Part shown: piece after piece, positions 26,058 through 35,517 of the stretch
Layout of the letters: the number at the start of each line of letters is the position of its first letter
Numbering within the stretch: position 1 is the first letter of the stretch
Source: Lysinibacillus pakistanensis
Lineage (GTDB): Bacteria > Bacillota > Bacilli > Bacillales_A > Planococcaceae
NCBI RefSeq assembly: GCF_030123245.1
Contig: NZ_CP126101.1
Coordinates: forward strand, 3,842,501-3,906,500
Reading direction: 5' to 3'
DNA: 64,000 nt
Notes under the pieces: model-generated
Databases searched by the model: none
Seen by the model: only the letters and a program-made list of their open reading frames with translations
Told to the model about the DNA's origin: nothing
Made by a program: the position numbers and the translations under genes

Positions 26058-26079
26058 TTAGTTATTTTGTGTAGTCTAA

Positions 26080-26280
26080 TTATTTCATGTAAACAAGTAA
26101 TGAACGAATACGTTTGAAATCACCAGATGAAACGATGTTCGCTTTACGTAGGTGACGTTTTTGTTTCGTAGATTTGTTTGCGAATAAGTGGCTTCCGTAA
26201 GCGCGGTCGTATTTTAATTTACCTGAACCCGTTTTTTTGAAACGTTTCGCAGCTCCACGGTGAGTTTTCATTTTTGGCAT
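26080..26280 (-). CDS. rpmI: 50S ribosomal protein L35
   Basis: 66 residues, strongly basic, starting [20 protein letters not shown], the family hallmark, with [19 protein letters not shown] at the end. Structural protein of the large subunit. It lies 31 bases after infC and 58 before rplT in the conserved IF3-L35-L20 operon. Confidence 0.97.
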   Translation of the reverse strand: MPKMKTHRGAAKRFKKTGSGKLKYDRAYGSHLFANKSTKQKRHLRKANIVSSGDFKRIRSLLVYMK

Positions 26281-26311
26281 GTCGAATTCCTCCTAAACTG
26301 TTCGTCTAATA

Positions 26312-26827
26312 TTATTTCTCGTTCTTTGGTTGAAGAACTAAGAACATGCTTCGGCCTTCCATCTTCGGCTTTTGTTCTACCGTCGATACTTCAGCACAAG
26401 CTTCAGCAAAGCGATCTAGCACACGTTGACCAATTTCTTTATGTGTAATCGCACGACCTTTGAAACGTAGGCTACATTTAACTTTATCGCCTTTTTCAAG
26501 GAATTTAATCGCATTACGTAACTTCGTTTGGAAATCATGTTCATCAATTGTTGGGCTCAAACGAACCTCTTTCATGACGATGACCTTTTGATTTTTACGA
26601 ATTTCACGGTCTTTCTTTTGCTGTTCAAACTTAAATTTACCATAGTCCATGATACGAGCGACTGGCGGCTTGGCTTGAGGGGCCACAAGGACAAGATCCA
26701 AGTTTACACGAGCGGCGATTTCTAGCGCTTCATTACGTGTCTTTACACCAAGCTGGTCACCATTGTGATCGATTAATCGAAGTTCACGTGCGCGAATGCC
26801 TTCGTTTACATACATGTCTTTGCTAAT
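26312..26827 (-). CDS. infC: Translation initiation factor IF-3, with an ATT start codon
   Basis: 171 residues if translation starts at ATT (26825-26827), giving an N-terminus [20 protein letters not shown] like that of B. subtilis IF-3. GGAGGTGG lies eight bases upstream of ATT. An ATG four codons later (26813-26815) is too far from this ribosome site. IF-3 rejects non-ATG/GTG/TTG starts, so the ATT start allows self-limiting synthesis, a known feature of infC. The N-terminal domain holds [15 protein letters not shown] in the linker and the C-terminal domain [12 protein letters not shown] and [10 protein letters not shown]. Confidence 0.95.
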   Translation of the reverse strand: MSKDMYVNEGIRARELRLIDHNGDQLGVKTRNEALEIAARVNLDLVLVAPQAKPPVARIMDYGKFKFEQQKKDREIRKNQKVIVMKEVRLSPTIDEHDFQTKLRNAIKFLEKGDKVKCSLRFKGRAITHKEIGQRVLDRFAEACAEVSTVEQKPKMEGRSMFLVLQPKNEK

Positions 26828-26837
26828 AGTAATCCAC

Positions 26838-27076
26838 CTCCAAGTAATTGTCGCGAATACATGGTTTGGGCAAAGCCTTGCCCGGTTGAACGGTACATCC
26901 TCTTGTCATGTCCATAAAAAAAGGACGGACACTTTGAAGATGTCCGCCCGCTATATGTGCATGCGCAAGTCTGCGCAAAACAATTCAACGTGTCATACCT
27001 GTTCACAGCCTAGAGCGTTAATCAGGTGAGAAGCGGGCAGCCTCTACTTCAACCACAAACTTTGTATTCATTAACC
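26838..27076 (-). ncRNA. L20-type autoregulatory leader of infC-rpmI-rplT
   Basis: About 240 bases of untranslated leader between the promoter and infC. It ends in a strong terminator hairpin GGCGGACA...TGTCCGTCC followed by TTTTTTT (+ 26916-26949). In Bacillus this position holds an L20-binding leader that attenuates the operon. The location, length and terminator fit, but the L20-binding fold was not modelled. Confidence 0.8.
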
Positions 27077-27082
27077 TTAATT

Positions 27083-27111
27083 ATATTAGCATGTATATAA
27101 TAAGCTGTCAA
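27083..27111 (-). promoter_or_regulatory. Sigma-A promoter of the infC operon
   Basis: On the minus strand TTGACA (+ 27106-27111), 17 bases, TAATAT (+ 27083-27088). A perfect -35 and good spacing, located directly upstream of the L20 leader. Confidence 0.7.
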
Positions 27112-27185
27112 ATATTTATTTTCTTATCCCTACTAGATTGACCTAGAAAAAAATATTTTATACAAAAGCAAGATTCATTTTATAT

Positions 27186-27217
27186 AGAAACCCTCACTAA
27201 TGTAAGTGAGGGTTTCT
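27186..27217. terminator. Terminator of thrS
   Basis: Perfect stem AGAAACCCTCACT / AGTGAGGGTTTCT with loop around ATGTA, ten bases after the thrS stop. The T-run is short (TTTCTATAT on the minus strand), but the stem is strong. Confidence 0.75.
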
Positions 27218-27226
27218 TATGAATGC

Positions 27227-29158
27227 TTATTTAGTAATTTCTGCTTTTATAGTTGCTAGGAAATCTTCAAAGCTAATTGTTTCAGAATCTTTTGAGCCAT
27301 AACGACGTACATTCACGCCATTTGCCTCAACTTCTTTATCCCCAATGACAAGCATATACGGGATTTTTTTCATTTGTGCTTCACGAATTTTATAGCCTAA
27401 TTTTTCTTCACGGTCATCCATTTCAACACGTAAGCCTGCTGCTGTTAATTGCTCTTCAATTTGTTTTGCATAGTCGAAGTGGGCTTCATTCGATACTGGA
27501 ATCACTTCTACTTGAACTGGCGCTAACCACGTTGGGAATGCGCCTTTGTATTCTTCAATTAAGAAGGCTACGAAACGTTCCATTGTGGAAACAACACCGC
27601 GGTGAATAACTACTGGACGATGTGGCTTTCCATCTTCACCAACATAAGTTAGATCAAAACGTTCAGGTAATAAGAAGTCTAGTTGAACTGTTGATAAAGT
27701 CTCTTCTTTACCAATCGCTGTTTTTACTTGTACGTCAAGTTTAGGGCCATAGAATGCAGCCTCACCTTCCGCTTCGAAGTAATCTAAGCCAAGCTCATCC
27801 ATTGCTTCTTTTAACATGCTTTGTGCTTTTTCCCACATTTCATCATCATCGAAGTATTTCTCTGTATCTGCTGGGTCGCGGTAAGATAAGCGGAATGAAT
27901 AATCATTTAAATCGAAATCTTTATAAACCTCTAAAATTAACTGCACCACTTTTTGGAATTCTGCTTTAATTTGGTCTGGACGAACAAAAATATGAGCATC
28001 GTTTAAAGTCATCCCACGTACACGTTGTAGGCCTGAAACTGCTCCTGACATTTCATAGCGGTGCATTGTACCAAGCTCTGCAATACGTAATGGTAGGTTA
28101 CGATAAGAATGCATGCTGTTTTTGTATACCATCATATGGTGTGGACAGTTCATCGGACGCATAATTAATGTCTCATTATCCATTTCCATTGGTGGGAAAA
28201 TAGAATCTTGATAATGATCCCAGTGACCAGAAGTTTGATAAAGCTCTTTTGAACCTAATACTGGTGTATAAACATGCTTATAGCCAAGTGATAATTCTTT
28301 ATCCACGATATAGCGCTCAATAACACGACGAATTGTTGCACCATTTGGTAACCAAAGTGGTAAACCTTGCCCTACCTTTTGAGAAGTTGTGAACAGGTCT
28401 AATTCTTTCCCAATTTTACGGTGATCACGCTCTTTAGCTTCTTCAAGCATTTGTAGGTGGTGTTTTAATTCCTCTTTTTTGAAGAACGCAGTACCATAAA
28501 TACGTTGAAGCATTTTATTATCAGAGTTTCCTCTCCAATAAGCACCCGCTAAAGATAAAAGCTTGAATTCACGAAGCTTACCAGTTGATGGTACGTGAAT
28601 ACCACGGCAAAGGTCGAAAAATTCTCCTTGATAATAAATAGACACTTGCTCATCAGCAGGAATGGCTTCTAGTAATTCTAATTTATATTCATCGCCAATT
28701 TCTTTATAGATTGCTTGAGCCTCAGCACGGCTTACATTTTTGCGTTCTACTTCTAGGTTTTCCGCAATAATTTTTTTCATTTCTTTTTCAATTGTAGGTA
28801 GATCTTCAGCAGTAATTGGTGTTGGTGAGTCAATATCATAATAGAATCCACCTTCAATTACTGGACCAATACCAAGCTTCACATCTGGGAATAGACGTTT
28901 AATAGCTTGCGCAGTTAAGTGAGCTGTTGAATGTCGTAAAATCTCAAGAGCTTCCTTATCATCTTGTGTAATAATAGCAATTGTTGCATCCTCTTCAATT
29001 GGTGTTTTTAAATCCACTAATACACCATTAATTTTACCCGCATAAGCTTTTTTTCGTAGACCTGGGCTAATTGATAATGCTACGTCATCAGTTGATGTGC
29101 CTTTTGCAAATTCCTTTACAGCGCCATCTGGAAAAGTTAATTTAATCATTTCTGACAT
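27227..29158 (-). CDS. thrS: Threonyl-tRNA synthetase
   Basis: 643 residues from [12 protein letters not shown] (ATG 29156-29158, AAGGAG upstream). The longer frame to 29287 is the T-box leader read in frame and is not translated. Domain order: TGS (1-60), editing SAD domain with HSTAHL near 75-80, class II catalytic core with the zinc ligands (MNCPHHM about 335) and [16 protein letters not shown] in motif 3, and the anticodon-binding domain (about 540-643). It charges tRNA-Thr and clears mis-charged serine. Controlled by the T-box directly upstream. Confidence 0.97.
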   Translation of the reverse strand: MSEMIKLTFPDGAVKEFAKGTSTDDVALSISPGLRKKAYAGKINGVLVDLKTPIEEDATIAIITQDDKEALEILRHSTAHLTAQAIKRLFPDVKLGIGPVIEGGFYYDIDSPTPITAEDLPTIEKEMKKIIAENLEVERKNVSRAEAQAIYKEIGDEYKLELLEAIPADEQVSIYYQGEFFDLCRGIHVPSTGKLREFKLLSLAGAYWRGNSDNKMLQRIYGTAFFKKEELKHHLQMLEEAKERDHRKIGKELDLFTTSQKVGQGLPLWLPNGATIRRVIERYIVDKELSLGYKHVYTPVLGSKELYQTSGHWDHYQDSIFPPMEMDNETLIMRPMNCPHHMMVYKNSMHSYRNLPLRIAELGTMHRYEMSGAVSGLQRVRGMTLNDAHIFVRPDQIKAEFQKVVQLILEVYKDFDLNDYSFRLSYRDPADTEKYFDDDEMWEKAQSMLKEAMDELGLDYFEAEGEAAFYGPKLDVQVKTAIGKEETLSTVQLDFLLPERFDLTYVGEDGKPHRPVVIHRGVVSTMERFVAFLIEEYKGAFPTWLAPVQVEVIPVSNEAHFDYAKQIEEQLTAAGLRVEMDDREEKLGYKIREAQMKKIPYMLVIGDKEVEANGVNVRRYGSKDSETISFEDFLATIKAEITK

Positions 29159-29212
29159 ATTGTTTGCACTCCTTACAGTTTTGTTATGATGCATGATGAA
29201 GTCCCGGAAACT

Positions 29213-29440
29213 AAAAAAGCCCCGTCCCTCACAAAAGGGACGAAGCGTATGCTCGTGGTTCCACCCTTCTTCCTTCCGACCTTTCATAGTCAGACGAAGC
29301 TCAAGGCTAGCTAACGGGCTAGGGGACCGGCGAAAGATTATCCCTTTCGCTGCTCAGTAGGTAGTAAATAATGTGCTCTAACTAGGAAGCTTGCAGCCAA
29401 TGACTTCCCTCTCTAAAAGCCGTTACACAAAATTCATGTC
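29213..29440 (-). ncRNA. T-box leader (tRNA-Thr responsive) of thrS
   Basis: The minus strand carries AGGGTGGAACCACG (+ 29254-29267) followed by the terminator CGTCCCT / AGGGACG and TTTTTT (+ 29213-29243). In the presumed stem I, TTTACTACCTACTGAG contains ACC (+ 29360-29362), a threonine codon, as the best specifier candidate; ACT triplets flank it. The 5' end (about 29440) is approximate because no convincing promoter was found; an intergenic repeat begins at 29457. Confidence 0.92.
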
Positions 29441-29456
29441 CTCATCAATGCATTTT

Positions 29457-29657
29457 TGATCAATTATGCCTCGGCATAATTGCGTCTGGAATCGGCTTTG
29501 TGCTTAGGCCTGCACGATGCAGGTCAGTTAGCCGTTATCGCATGGATGCGATGGTTTTAGGCTAACATCCTTTATGAACTCTTTCCGATTCCGTGACATC
29601 CGCCGGAGGCATTAACTTTTTTCAGCGGGTGTTTGCACAGCCTGCTGAAAGAAGTTA
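29457..29657. repeat. Intergenic repeat, copy B, rich in hairpins
   Basis: About 200 bases between dnaI and the thrS leader. The 5' part (GATCAATTATGCC...ATAATTGCGTCTGGAAT) and the 3' part (TCCGTGACATCC...CAGCGGGTGTTTG, then CCTGCTGAA) are related to copy C at 41890-42024 and partly to copy A at 6555-6617. The centre contains CCTGCA/TGCAGG, GTTAGCC/GGCTAAC enclosing ATCGCA/TGCGAT, and an outer TAACTT...CAGCGGG / CCTGCTG...AAGTTA stem. No protein-coding frame. Confidence 0.65.
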
Positions 29658-29710
29658 TTTATTATATGTGACAGTATACGCTCGATTGTCGTAAAATGCA
29701 ACTGCCAATG

Positions 29711-30649
29711 TTACATCCGTCGATTTTTGCCACGCATTTCAATGGGCTCCGTTAAGGCTTTAATACGTTCCATAATCCGTCCTGCTTTGACTACTTCGAT
29801 ATCACCTTTTTGTGATTGTGCTAAATGATGTTCCAATTCATCATAATTAAAATTAGAAGTTATAAATGTTGGTAATTGCTCGGCCATACGATAATGGAAT
29901 ATAGTTCCCAAAATTTCATCCCTCGTCCAAGTGGTCATCGTTTCGGCTCCTAGGTCATCAAGCATCAGCACAGGTGCCTTTTTCACATAGTCTATTTTTT
30001 CATTCAATGTATTATCACCAATGGCATTTTTCATTTCTCGTAAAAATTCAGGCACAAAAACGACTACTGAACGAATTTTGATAGCAGCTAATTCATTAGC
30101 CAAGGCACCCAATACAAAGGATTTCCCTACACCAAACTTTCCGTATAAATAATAGCCCTTCGCAGGGAGCTTCCCTGATTCCACAGTAGCCTTGACAAAT
30201 TGTGCCGCTTTTTGCGCAATCATAACGCGAGATTCGTCGTCAATCATTAAATCTTGAATGGTTGCTTGAAGTACATCTTTAGGCATATGCATACTTGCAA
30301 TCATATTGGCTACATCCCTGCGTTCATCCTCACGTATTTTTTGCTCACAACGCACATAATCCATTTCAACAGTATTTCGAACGACACGTAAAGTTGGAAT
30401 AAAACCTTTTAAATAGTTTGTACAATGATCTGTATTGTCACAGCCACAGCAAACAGTAGATTGACTTATAAACTCTTGAAGCTTCGGTAAATTACGCTCA
30501 ATGGAATCATAGCTTAACTCATTTGCATGCGCTGCTAAAAAATCTTGCACACGAGGGTTTTCTAAAATTTCTCGACGCATCGCTTCGTAACGCTCTTGAA
30601 ATGATGGTACATTAACTGCTCTTTTTAATGGTCCATTAATTTGTTCGAT
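29711..30649 (-). CDS. dnaI: Primosomal helicase loader DnaI, apparent ATC start
   Basis: 312 residues if started at ATC (+ 30647-30649), seven to ten bases after the near-perfect site AGGAGGGTG that overlaps the dnaB stop. The first ATG (30578-30580) would lose 23 residues (IEQINGPLKRAV, then PSFQERYEA) that resemble the DnaI N-terminus, and has no ribosome site. The N-terminal zinc-binding region shows CCGCDNTDHC. The AAA+ domain has Walker A GKFGVGKS (170-177) and Walker B VLMLDDLGAE. It loads the replicative helicase together with DnaB and DnaD. Confidence 0.92.
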   Translation of the reverse strand: MEQINGPLKRAVNVPSFQERYEAMRREILENPRVQDFLAAHANELSYDSIERNLPKLQEFISQSTVCCGCDNTDHCTNYLKGFIPTLRVVRNTVEMDYVRCEQKIREDERRDVANMIASMHMPKDVLQATIQDLMIDDESRVMIAQKAAQFVKATVESGKLPAKGYYLYGKFGVGKSFVLGALANELAAIKIRSVVVFVPEFLREMKNAIGDNTLNEKIDYVKKAPVLMLDDLGAETMTTWTRDEILGTIFHYRMAEQLPTFITSNFNYDELEHHLAQSQKGDIEVVKAGRIMERIKALTEPIEMRGKNRRM

Positions 30650-30663
30650 TGTCGTTCACCCTC

Positions 30664-32031
30664 CTACTTATCACTTTTTCCTAGCATTTTTAATATTTTT
30701 TGACGCTCTTTTTCAAAATCCATCGTGCTTGAGGTGCTTTCCTCCTGCTGCTCATTACGCTTGTAAAACCATTCAGGTACCTTCTCTTCACGTTGCTTTC
30801 CTGAACGTCCTTTGACATTTTGACTGCTTTTACTCGGTGTCTGGGGTTTATTTTTCCAAGTAGTGTATTTATCATGCTCCTGACGCGCAAGCTCCATTGC
30901 TTCCTTAGCTGTTTGAATATTTTTGCGAACCCAATGATCTGCAATCGTCTCTACATACTTTTTAGGTAGCTTCATATCCGTAGTAAGCATTACATATTCT
31001 AAAAGAGCATTGACAACTCCTACTGGCATGCCATGCTGAACAATTAAACTTTCAGCAAGTTGGACAGAGGTTTGTAGAGGCTCTTTACCGTTATTAATAT
31101 CTCGTAGCACTTGAATAGGAGGTGTGGTTTCTAGGTATTGCTGTAGCTCCTGATCCTTTGTTTTATGTCCTGCTCCTTCTACAGGGGCTGGCTCATTTAT
31201 TCGCATCAATTTTGGTGGCTCTTTTGAGACAGTTAGCTTATAAAAATCAGCTGCAGCCTTACGAAGCCGCTCCTGTGAAATGCCCACATCATCATCTAAA
31301 GCTAGAATCACTATTTTTTGCATATCTAGTGCAGTTAAATGATACAGGAATGCAAGTTTAGCAATCGTTTCACGAACATCTAATGTAAGTAAACTGGCAG
31401 GCACTAATTGCTCAGATAACCCTGCTTTAAGAAGCTCAAAATCAAACTGGTCAAAATAAAACGGATATATTTTTGACTGATTATCCTTGCTACTCTTACT
31501 AGCTTGTAAATCATCCGGAATATTTGAATTTACAGGCTTATAAACATCAATAAAAGCGCGAGATACATCTTTAAATTCAGCATCTCTTGCAGGAGCTATA
31601 AAGCGCTGTCGCAGCCTCCGATAAGCTTGCTCTCCAATTTTACTAAATAAAAACATGGATAATAGCGGGTCTTTCATAAAACTATCTGCATCAAGTGGAC
31701 GAATCAGTTCATATAAAAAGCTTCGCTCTCCCGTATTTTCTTTCTTCCATGTACGTAATAAGCCAATCGCTTCAAGTGCTATTCGTGCCTCAAATATTTT
31801 ACCAATCGGAAGCCCTAAAACATTCATTAAATAATAATGTGTCATTTGCTGATCTGGCATTTGCTCAGCTTCTGCCCAAAGTGTTAAATAAAGGCTTATC
31901 GGCTCTGCCCCAGTTAATGGCTGATAAAATAATGTTACTAATTGACGTTCCTGTGTAGAAAGTGCATGAGGTAAACGAATGTCAAAAGAATCAGCAGGCT
32001 GTAATTCCTTATACAAATGAATCAACGACAT
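30664..32031 (-). CDS. dnaB: Replication initiation and membrane attachment protein DnaB
   Basis: 455 residues, the Firmicute DnaB (not the helicase). The N-terminal DDBH1 winged-helix part includes LVTLFYQPLTGAEPISLYLT (about 29-48). The C-terminal DDBH2/DnaD-like domain (about 290-400) ends in a basic, low-complexity linker. It acts with DnaD and DnaI to place the helicase at oriC and stalled forks. Ribosome site GAGGGTG. Directly upstream of dnaI and downstream of nrdR, the same order as in B. subtilis. Confidence 0.94.
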   Translation of the reverse strand: MSLIHLYKELQPADSFDIRLPHALSTQERQLVTLFYQPLTGAEPISLYLTLWAEAEQMPDQQMTHYYLMNVLGLPIGKIFEARIALEAIGLLRTWKKENTGERSFLYELIRPLDADSFMKDPLLSMFLFSKIGEQAYRRLRQRFIAPARDAEFKDVSRAFIDVYKPVNSNIPDDLQASKSSKDNQSKIYPFYFDQFDFELLKAGLSEQLVPASLLTLDVRETIAKLAFLYHLTALDMQKIVILALDDDVGISQERLRKAAADFYKLTVSKEPPKLMRINEPAPVEGAGHKTKDQELQQYLETTPPIQVLRDINNGKEPLQTSVQLAESLIVQHGMPVGVVNALLEYVMLTTDMKLPKKYVETIADHWVRKNIQTAKEAMELARQEHDKYTTWKNKPQTPSKSSQNVKGRSGKQREEKVPEWFYKRNEQQEESTSSTMDFEKERQKILKMLGKSDK

Positions 32032-32049
32032 TCACCCTCTCTGGATTAC

Positions 32050-32520
32050 TTAAGATTTTTGCTCTGTCTGACGTTGAATAATATCTTTAATTTCTTCAAT
32101 AAAGACATTGATGTCCTTAAATTGACGATAAACCGATGCAAAGCGGACATATGCTACCTCATCGATTTTCGCTAGGCGGTCCATTACCATTTCCCCAACA
32201 TCCTCAGAGCGTACTTCTGAATTACCAATACGACGGAGGTCTTTTTCAATCGATAATACGAGTTGCTCAAGTACATCTAGGGCAACTGGACGTTTTTCAC
32301 AAGCACGAATAAGCCCACGAAGTACCTTTTCACGACTAAACTCCTCACGTGAACCTTCTTTTTTTACAACAACAAGTGGTGTCTCTTCAATTTTTTCAAA
32401 CGTTGTAAAGCGAAAGCCACATGACTCGCATTCACGACGTCTTCGAATTTCTTTATTATCATCTACTGGCCTCGAATCCACTACACGCGTTCCGTTAAAT
32501 TGGCAAGATGGACATCTCAT
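32050..32520 (-). CDS. nrdR: Transcriptional repressor NrdR
   Basis: 156 residues, the standard length. A zinc ribbon ([15 protein letters not shown], then [12 protein letters not shown]; residues 3-45) is followed by an ATP-cone domain (about 49-139) with [20 protein letters not shown]. NrdR senses nucleotide levels through the ATP cone and represses ribonucleotide reductase genes, none of which are in this window. First gene of nrdR-dnaB-dnaI, with 18 bases to dnaB. Confidence 0.97.
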   Translation of the reverse strand: MRCPSCQFNGTRVVDSRPVDDNKEIRRRRECESCGFRFTTFEKIEETPLVVVKKEGSREEFSREKVLRGLIRACEKRPVALDVLEQLVLSIEKDLRRIGNSEVRSEDVGEMVMDRLAKIDEVAYVRFASVYRQFKDINVFIEEIKDIIQRQTEQKS

Positions 32521-32710
32521 ATCTTTACTCTCCTGATTTCACAACAATTTAATATTCCTATTATAACAAATTTCCCACAAGTAAGAAAAGCGCATTCACG
32601 CTAGTGTGCTCATGATAAACCCTGAAAGCAGAAAGTACAAGTATAGATGCCAACAATTTTTCAAGTGAATTTCCTTAAAAAGCTCATTCAAAAACTATTA
32701 CTCTAACAAA

Positions 32711-32746
32711 AAAGCACACCGAAATCACCAGGATTTCAATGTGCTT
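32711..32746 (-). terminator. Terminator of gapB
   Basis: On the minus strand AAGCACATTGAAATC / GATTTCGGTGTGCTT with loop CTGGT and a TTTTTTG tail, ten bases after the gapB stop. Confidence 0.88.
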
Positions 32747-32756
32747 AGTATAATTA

Positions 32757-33779
32757 TTATGCGTTAACTGTTTCTAAAGCGTTTGCCACTTTTTTCACAA
32801 GATCTACTACACGTGCAGAATAACCCCATTCATTGTCGTACCAGGCAAGTACTTTTACTTTGCGGCTACCCATTACCATTGTCGAAAGTCCATCAACTGT
32901 AGAAGAGTAAGTTGTTGTATTGTAATCAGAAGATACTAGAGGCTCAACTGAGAAGTTTAAAATTCCTTTCATTGGTCCTTCAGTAGCAGCATTCACAAAT
33001 GCAGCATTAACAGAATCTACTGTTACATCTGTATTTAAATCCACTACAAGGTCCACTAAGGATACGTTTGGTGTTGGAACACGAAGTGCCATACCATGAA
33101 TTTTTCCTTCTAATTCTGGTAATACCAATTTCAATGCTTTTGCAGCGCCTGTAGATGTTGGAATGATTGACTGCGCGCATCCACGTGCACGACGTAAATC
33201 TTTATGTGGATTATCTAGGTTCTTTTGGTCATTTGTATAGGCATGAACAGTTGTCATTAAGCCATTATCGATACCAAATGTGTCATTTAATACTTTCGCA
33301 ACTGGTGCTAAGCAATTTGTAGTACAAGATGCATTTGAAATAACATCATGTTTTGCAATATCAAGTTTATCGTCATTTACACCTAAAACAATTGTTACGT
33401 CCTCGTTTTTACCTGGTGCTGTTAAGATTACTTTCTTTGCCCCTGCTTCTAAGTGCATCGCAGCTTTTTCACGATCATTAAATTTACCAGTTGCTTCGAT
33501 AACAATATCTACACCCATTGTAGCCCATGGTAATTTTAAAGGGTCACGCTCGCTAATAATTTGAACACGTTTACCATTTACAATTAAAGCATCGCCTGCT
33601 GGTTCAACCGTACCTTCAAATGTTCCGTGATTTGTGTCATACTTAATCAAATGTGCTAACGTTTCTGCTGGATAGCTCGCGTTAATAGCAACAATATTTA
33701 AACCCTCTTGTACGATCGCTTGGCGGAAAACCATACGTCCGATACGTCCGAAACCATTAATAGCAATTGATACTGTCAT
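32757..33779 (-). CDS. gapB: Glyceraldehyde-3-phosphate dehydrogenase, gluconeogenic (NADP) type
   Basis: 340 residues. The N-terminal Rossmann domain starts [15 protein letters not shown], and the catalytic cysteine lies in [13 protein letters not shown] (about 152). The cofactor region reads [17 protein letters not shown], without the aspartate that selects NAD in glycolytic GapA, the pattern of B. subtilis GapB, which prefers NADP and works in gluconeogenesis. Synteny (between nrdR and coaE/mutM/polA) also matches gapB. It is monocistronic, with its own terminator. No cggR or glycolytic gap operon is present here. Confidence 0.94.
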   Translation of the reverse strand: MTVSIAINGFGRIGRMVFRQAIVQEGLNIVAINASYPAETLAHLIKYDTNHGTFEGTVEPAGDALIVNGKRVQIISERDPLKLPWATMGVDIVIEATGKFNDREKAAMHLEAGAKKVILTAPGKNEDVTIVLGVNDDKLDIAKHDVISNASCTTNCLAPVAKVLNDTFGIDNGLMTTVHAYTNDQKNLDNPHKDLRRARGCAQSIIPTSTGAAKALKLVLPELEGKIHGMALRVPTPNVSLVDLVVDLNTDVTVDSVNAAFVNAATEGPMKGILNFSVEPLVSSDYNTTTYSSTVDGLSTMVMGSRKVKVLAWYDNEWGYSARVVDLVKKVANALETVNA

Positions 33780-33948
33780 TTATAAAATCCTCCTGTGAGT
33801 ACATACTCAGATTAATTATATACTTTATGGTGATTAGTATAACACAATTTTAAAAAAGATGAACATTATATACTCATAATATTAAAGTTCTTATTTTCTG
33901 AAAAATAATTTTGTCAAATTTTATCCCTATTATGGCGTAAGCAAACAT

Positions 33949-33982
33949 AAAAAATGCGTAGTAAGATATGCTTACTACGCAT
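33949..33982 (-). terminator. Terminator of the polA-mutM-coaE operon
   Basis: On the minus strand the perfect stem ATGCGTAGTAAG / CTTACTACGCAT, tetraloop-like CATAT, then TTTTTTATG, 35 bases after the coaE stop. Confidence 0.88.
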
Positions 33983-34016
33983 CAGGCAATGAAAAAACGT
34001 CTTTATTTACAGGATT

Positions 34017-34619
34017 TTAATTAGCATCTATAACATCCCATTTTGTAAGAATTTTTTTCAATTGGTCCTCTGTTTGTCCTAAATTTTCATTATTGTAAAT
34101 AACTGCATGTGCTCCCTTTTCCTTCACTGACATTGGGAGCTGTGAATGCATTCGCACTAATGCATCCTCCTTCGACAAATTGTTGCGCTCCATTAAACGG
34201 CGAAGCTGGACTTCCTCGCTCACAGAAACTACAATGATTCGCTCAACGAAATGCTGTAACTTACTTTCAAATAGGAGTGGGATATCCATTACGACATGCT
34301 TGTTGCCAGCCTCTAAATAGGCATCGCGCTGGCGCAGCATTTCCTGACGAATAGCTGGATGCATAATATCATTTAAAATTTTACGCTTTGCAGGCTCATG
34401 GAAAATAATATCGCCAAGTTTAGCACGATTTAAAGTGCCATCTTCCAGCAGAATATCTTGTCCAAATTGCTCAGCGATTAATGCTAGTGTTTCCGTTCCT
34501 GGTTCCACAACATCGCGCGCTACAATATCTGCATCGACAATTGGCAAACCAAGAGCTGTTATCATTTTCGCAACGGTACTTTTTCCACTGGCAATACTTC
34601 CTGTTAATCCGATAATCAT
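34017..34619 (-). CDS. coaE: Dephospho-CoA kinase
   Basis: 200 residues, a P-loop kinase that adds the final 3'-phosphate in coenzyme A synthesis. Walker A GLTGSIASGKST (4-15), DADIVARDVVEPG (30-42) and the conserved MDIPLLFESKL (111-121) are all present. Thirteen bases after mutM and co-transcribed with polA-mutM, the order found in other bacilli. Confidence 0.96.
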   Translation of the reverse strand: MIIGLTGSIASGKSTVAKMITALGLPIVDADIVARDVVEPGTETLALIAEQFGQDILLEDGTLNRAKLGDIIFHEPAKRKILNDIMHPAIRQEMLRQRDAYLEAGNKHVVMDIPLLFESKLQHFVERIIVVSVSEEVQLRRLMERNNLSKEDALVRMHSQLPMSVKEKGAHAVIYNNENLGQTEDQLKKILTKWDVIDAN

Positions 34620-34632
34620 CGCTTATTCCCCT

Positions 34633-35505
34633 TTAATGTTGACAATTTGGGCAAAAGACAGACGTGCGCCCACCAATTGTCATTTGGCTCGTTGCCGTAT
34701 CACACACTGGACACATCTTTTTCCCATACATCTGAAGTCGATTTTGCATGCTTCCAGCCTCACCATTAATATTACGATAATCTGAAATCGTTGAACCTCC
34801 TGCGTTAATGCTTTGACGTAAAACAGTAACAATCGCTTCAAATAGTGCACGTTTACGCTTTTCACTAATACGGTTCATTTTGCGAGCTGGATGAATTTTT
34901 TGAGCAAATAATGCCTCAGTTGCATAAATATTGCCACAACCCGAAATTACCTGTCCATCCATAATGACTTCCTTTACGGATTTCTTCTCATATTTTGGTA
35001 ATTTTGATTGAGCAATAAAATAATCACAAGCTATTTCATCGAATGGCTCTGGTGCCATCTTTGTTAACGGTACATGGTCTTCAATTTTTTCTAAAAAACG
35101 AAGTTCACCAAAACGGCGAATATCTGAATAAATTAAAAAACCGCCATCTGACATTTTGAAAGTAGCATGTATATGCTTTTGAAATTTCGCTTCATTGATT
35201 TCCTCTGGCGAATTCACCACAAACCATGCACCTGTCATCCCTAAATGACTAACAAGCACATATGGAACATTCTCTTTACGCATATGAAAAAAGATATACT
35301 TTGCACGTCTCTCGATTTTTGTAATGGTCATTTGGGTTAAGGACATTTCAAAGGCATCAGGCTCAGCTTGCTTGATAATACATTTTTTTCCTTCCCCAAA
35401 GGAAAAACGAATTACCTCAGAAAGCTGCACCTGTTGGATTGTCCGTCCCTCCATTTTAGGCTTTAATGCCTGGACGACACCTTCAACCTCTGGTAATTCA
35501 GGCAT
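34633..35505 (-). CDS. mutM: Formamidopyrimidine-DNA glycosylase (Fpg)
   Basis: 290 residues. The N-terminus MPELPEVEG gives the catalytic Pro1 and Glu2 after methionine removal. The helix-two-turn-helix carries SGCGNIYATEALF, and the C-terminal zinc finger CPVC...CPNC (about 262-287) inserts into DNA. It removes 8-oxoguanine and other oxidised purines and nicks at the site. Twelve bases after polA. Ribosome site GGAGG. Confidence 0.97.
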   Translation of the reverse strand: MPELPEVEGVVQALKPKMEGRTIQQVQLSEVIRFSFGEGKKCIIKQAEPDAFEMSLTQMTITKIERRAKYIFFHMRKENVPYVLVSHLGMTGAWFVVNSPEEINEAKFQKHIHATFKMSDGGFLIYSDIRRFGELRFLEKIEDHVPLTKMAPEPFDEIACDYFIAQSKLPKYEKKSVKEVIMDGQVISGCGNIYATEALFAQKIHPARKMNRISEKRKRALFEAIVTVLRQSINAGGSTISDYRNINGEAGSMQNRLQMYGKKMCPVCDTATSQMTIGGRTSVFCPNCQH

Positions 35506-35517
35506 TTAAATCCCTCC

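Noticed and set aside
29159..29287. N-terminal extension of the ThrRS frame (43 residues)
   Set aside because: It reads through the T-box core and terminator; the real ATG at 29158 has its own ribosome site.
29600..29657. dnaI terminator formed by the TAACTT/AAGTTA stem of repeat B
   Set aside because: On the minus strand the stem is followed by A-rich, not T-rich, sequence.
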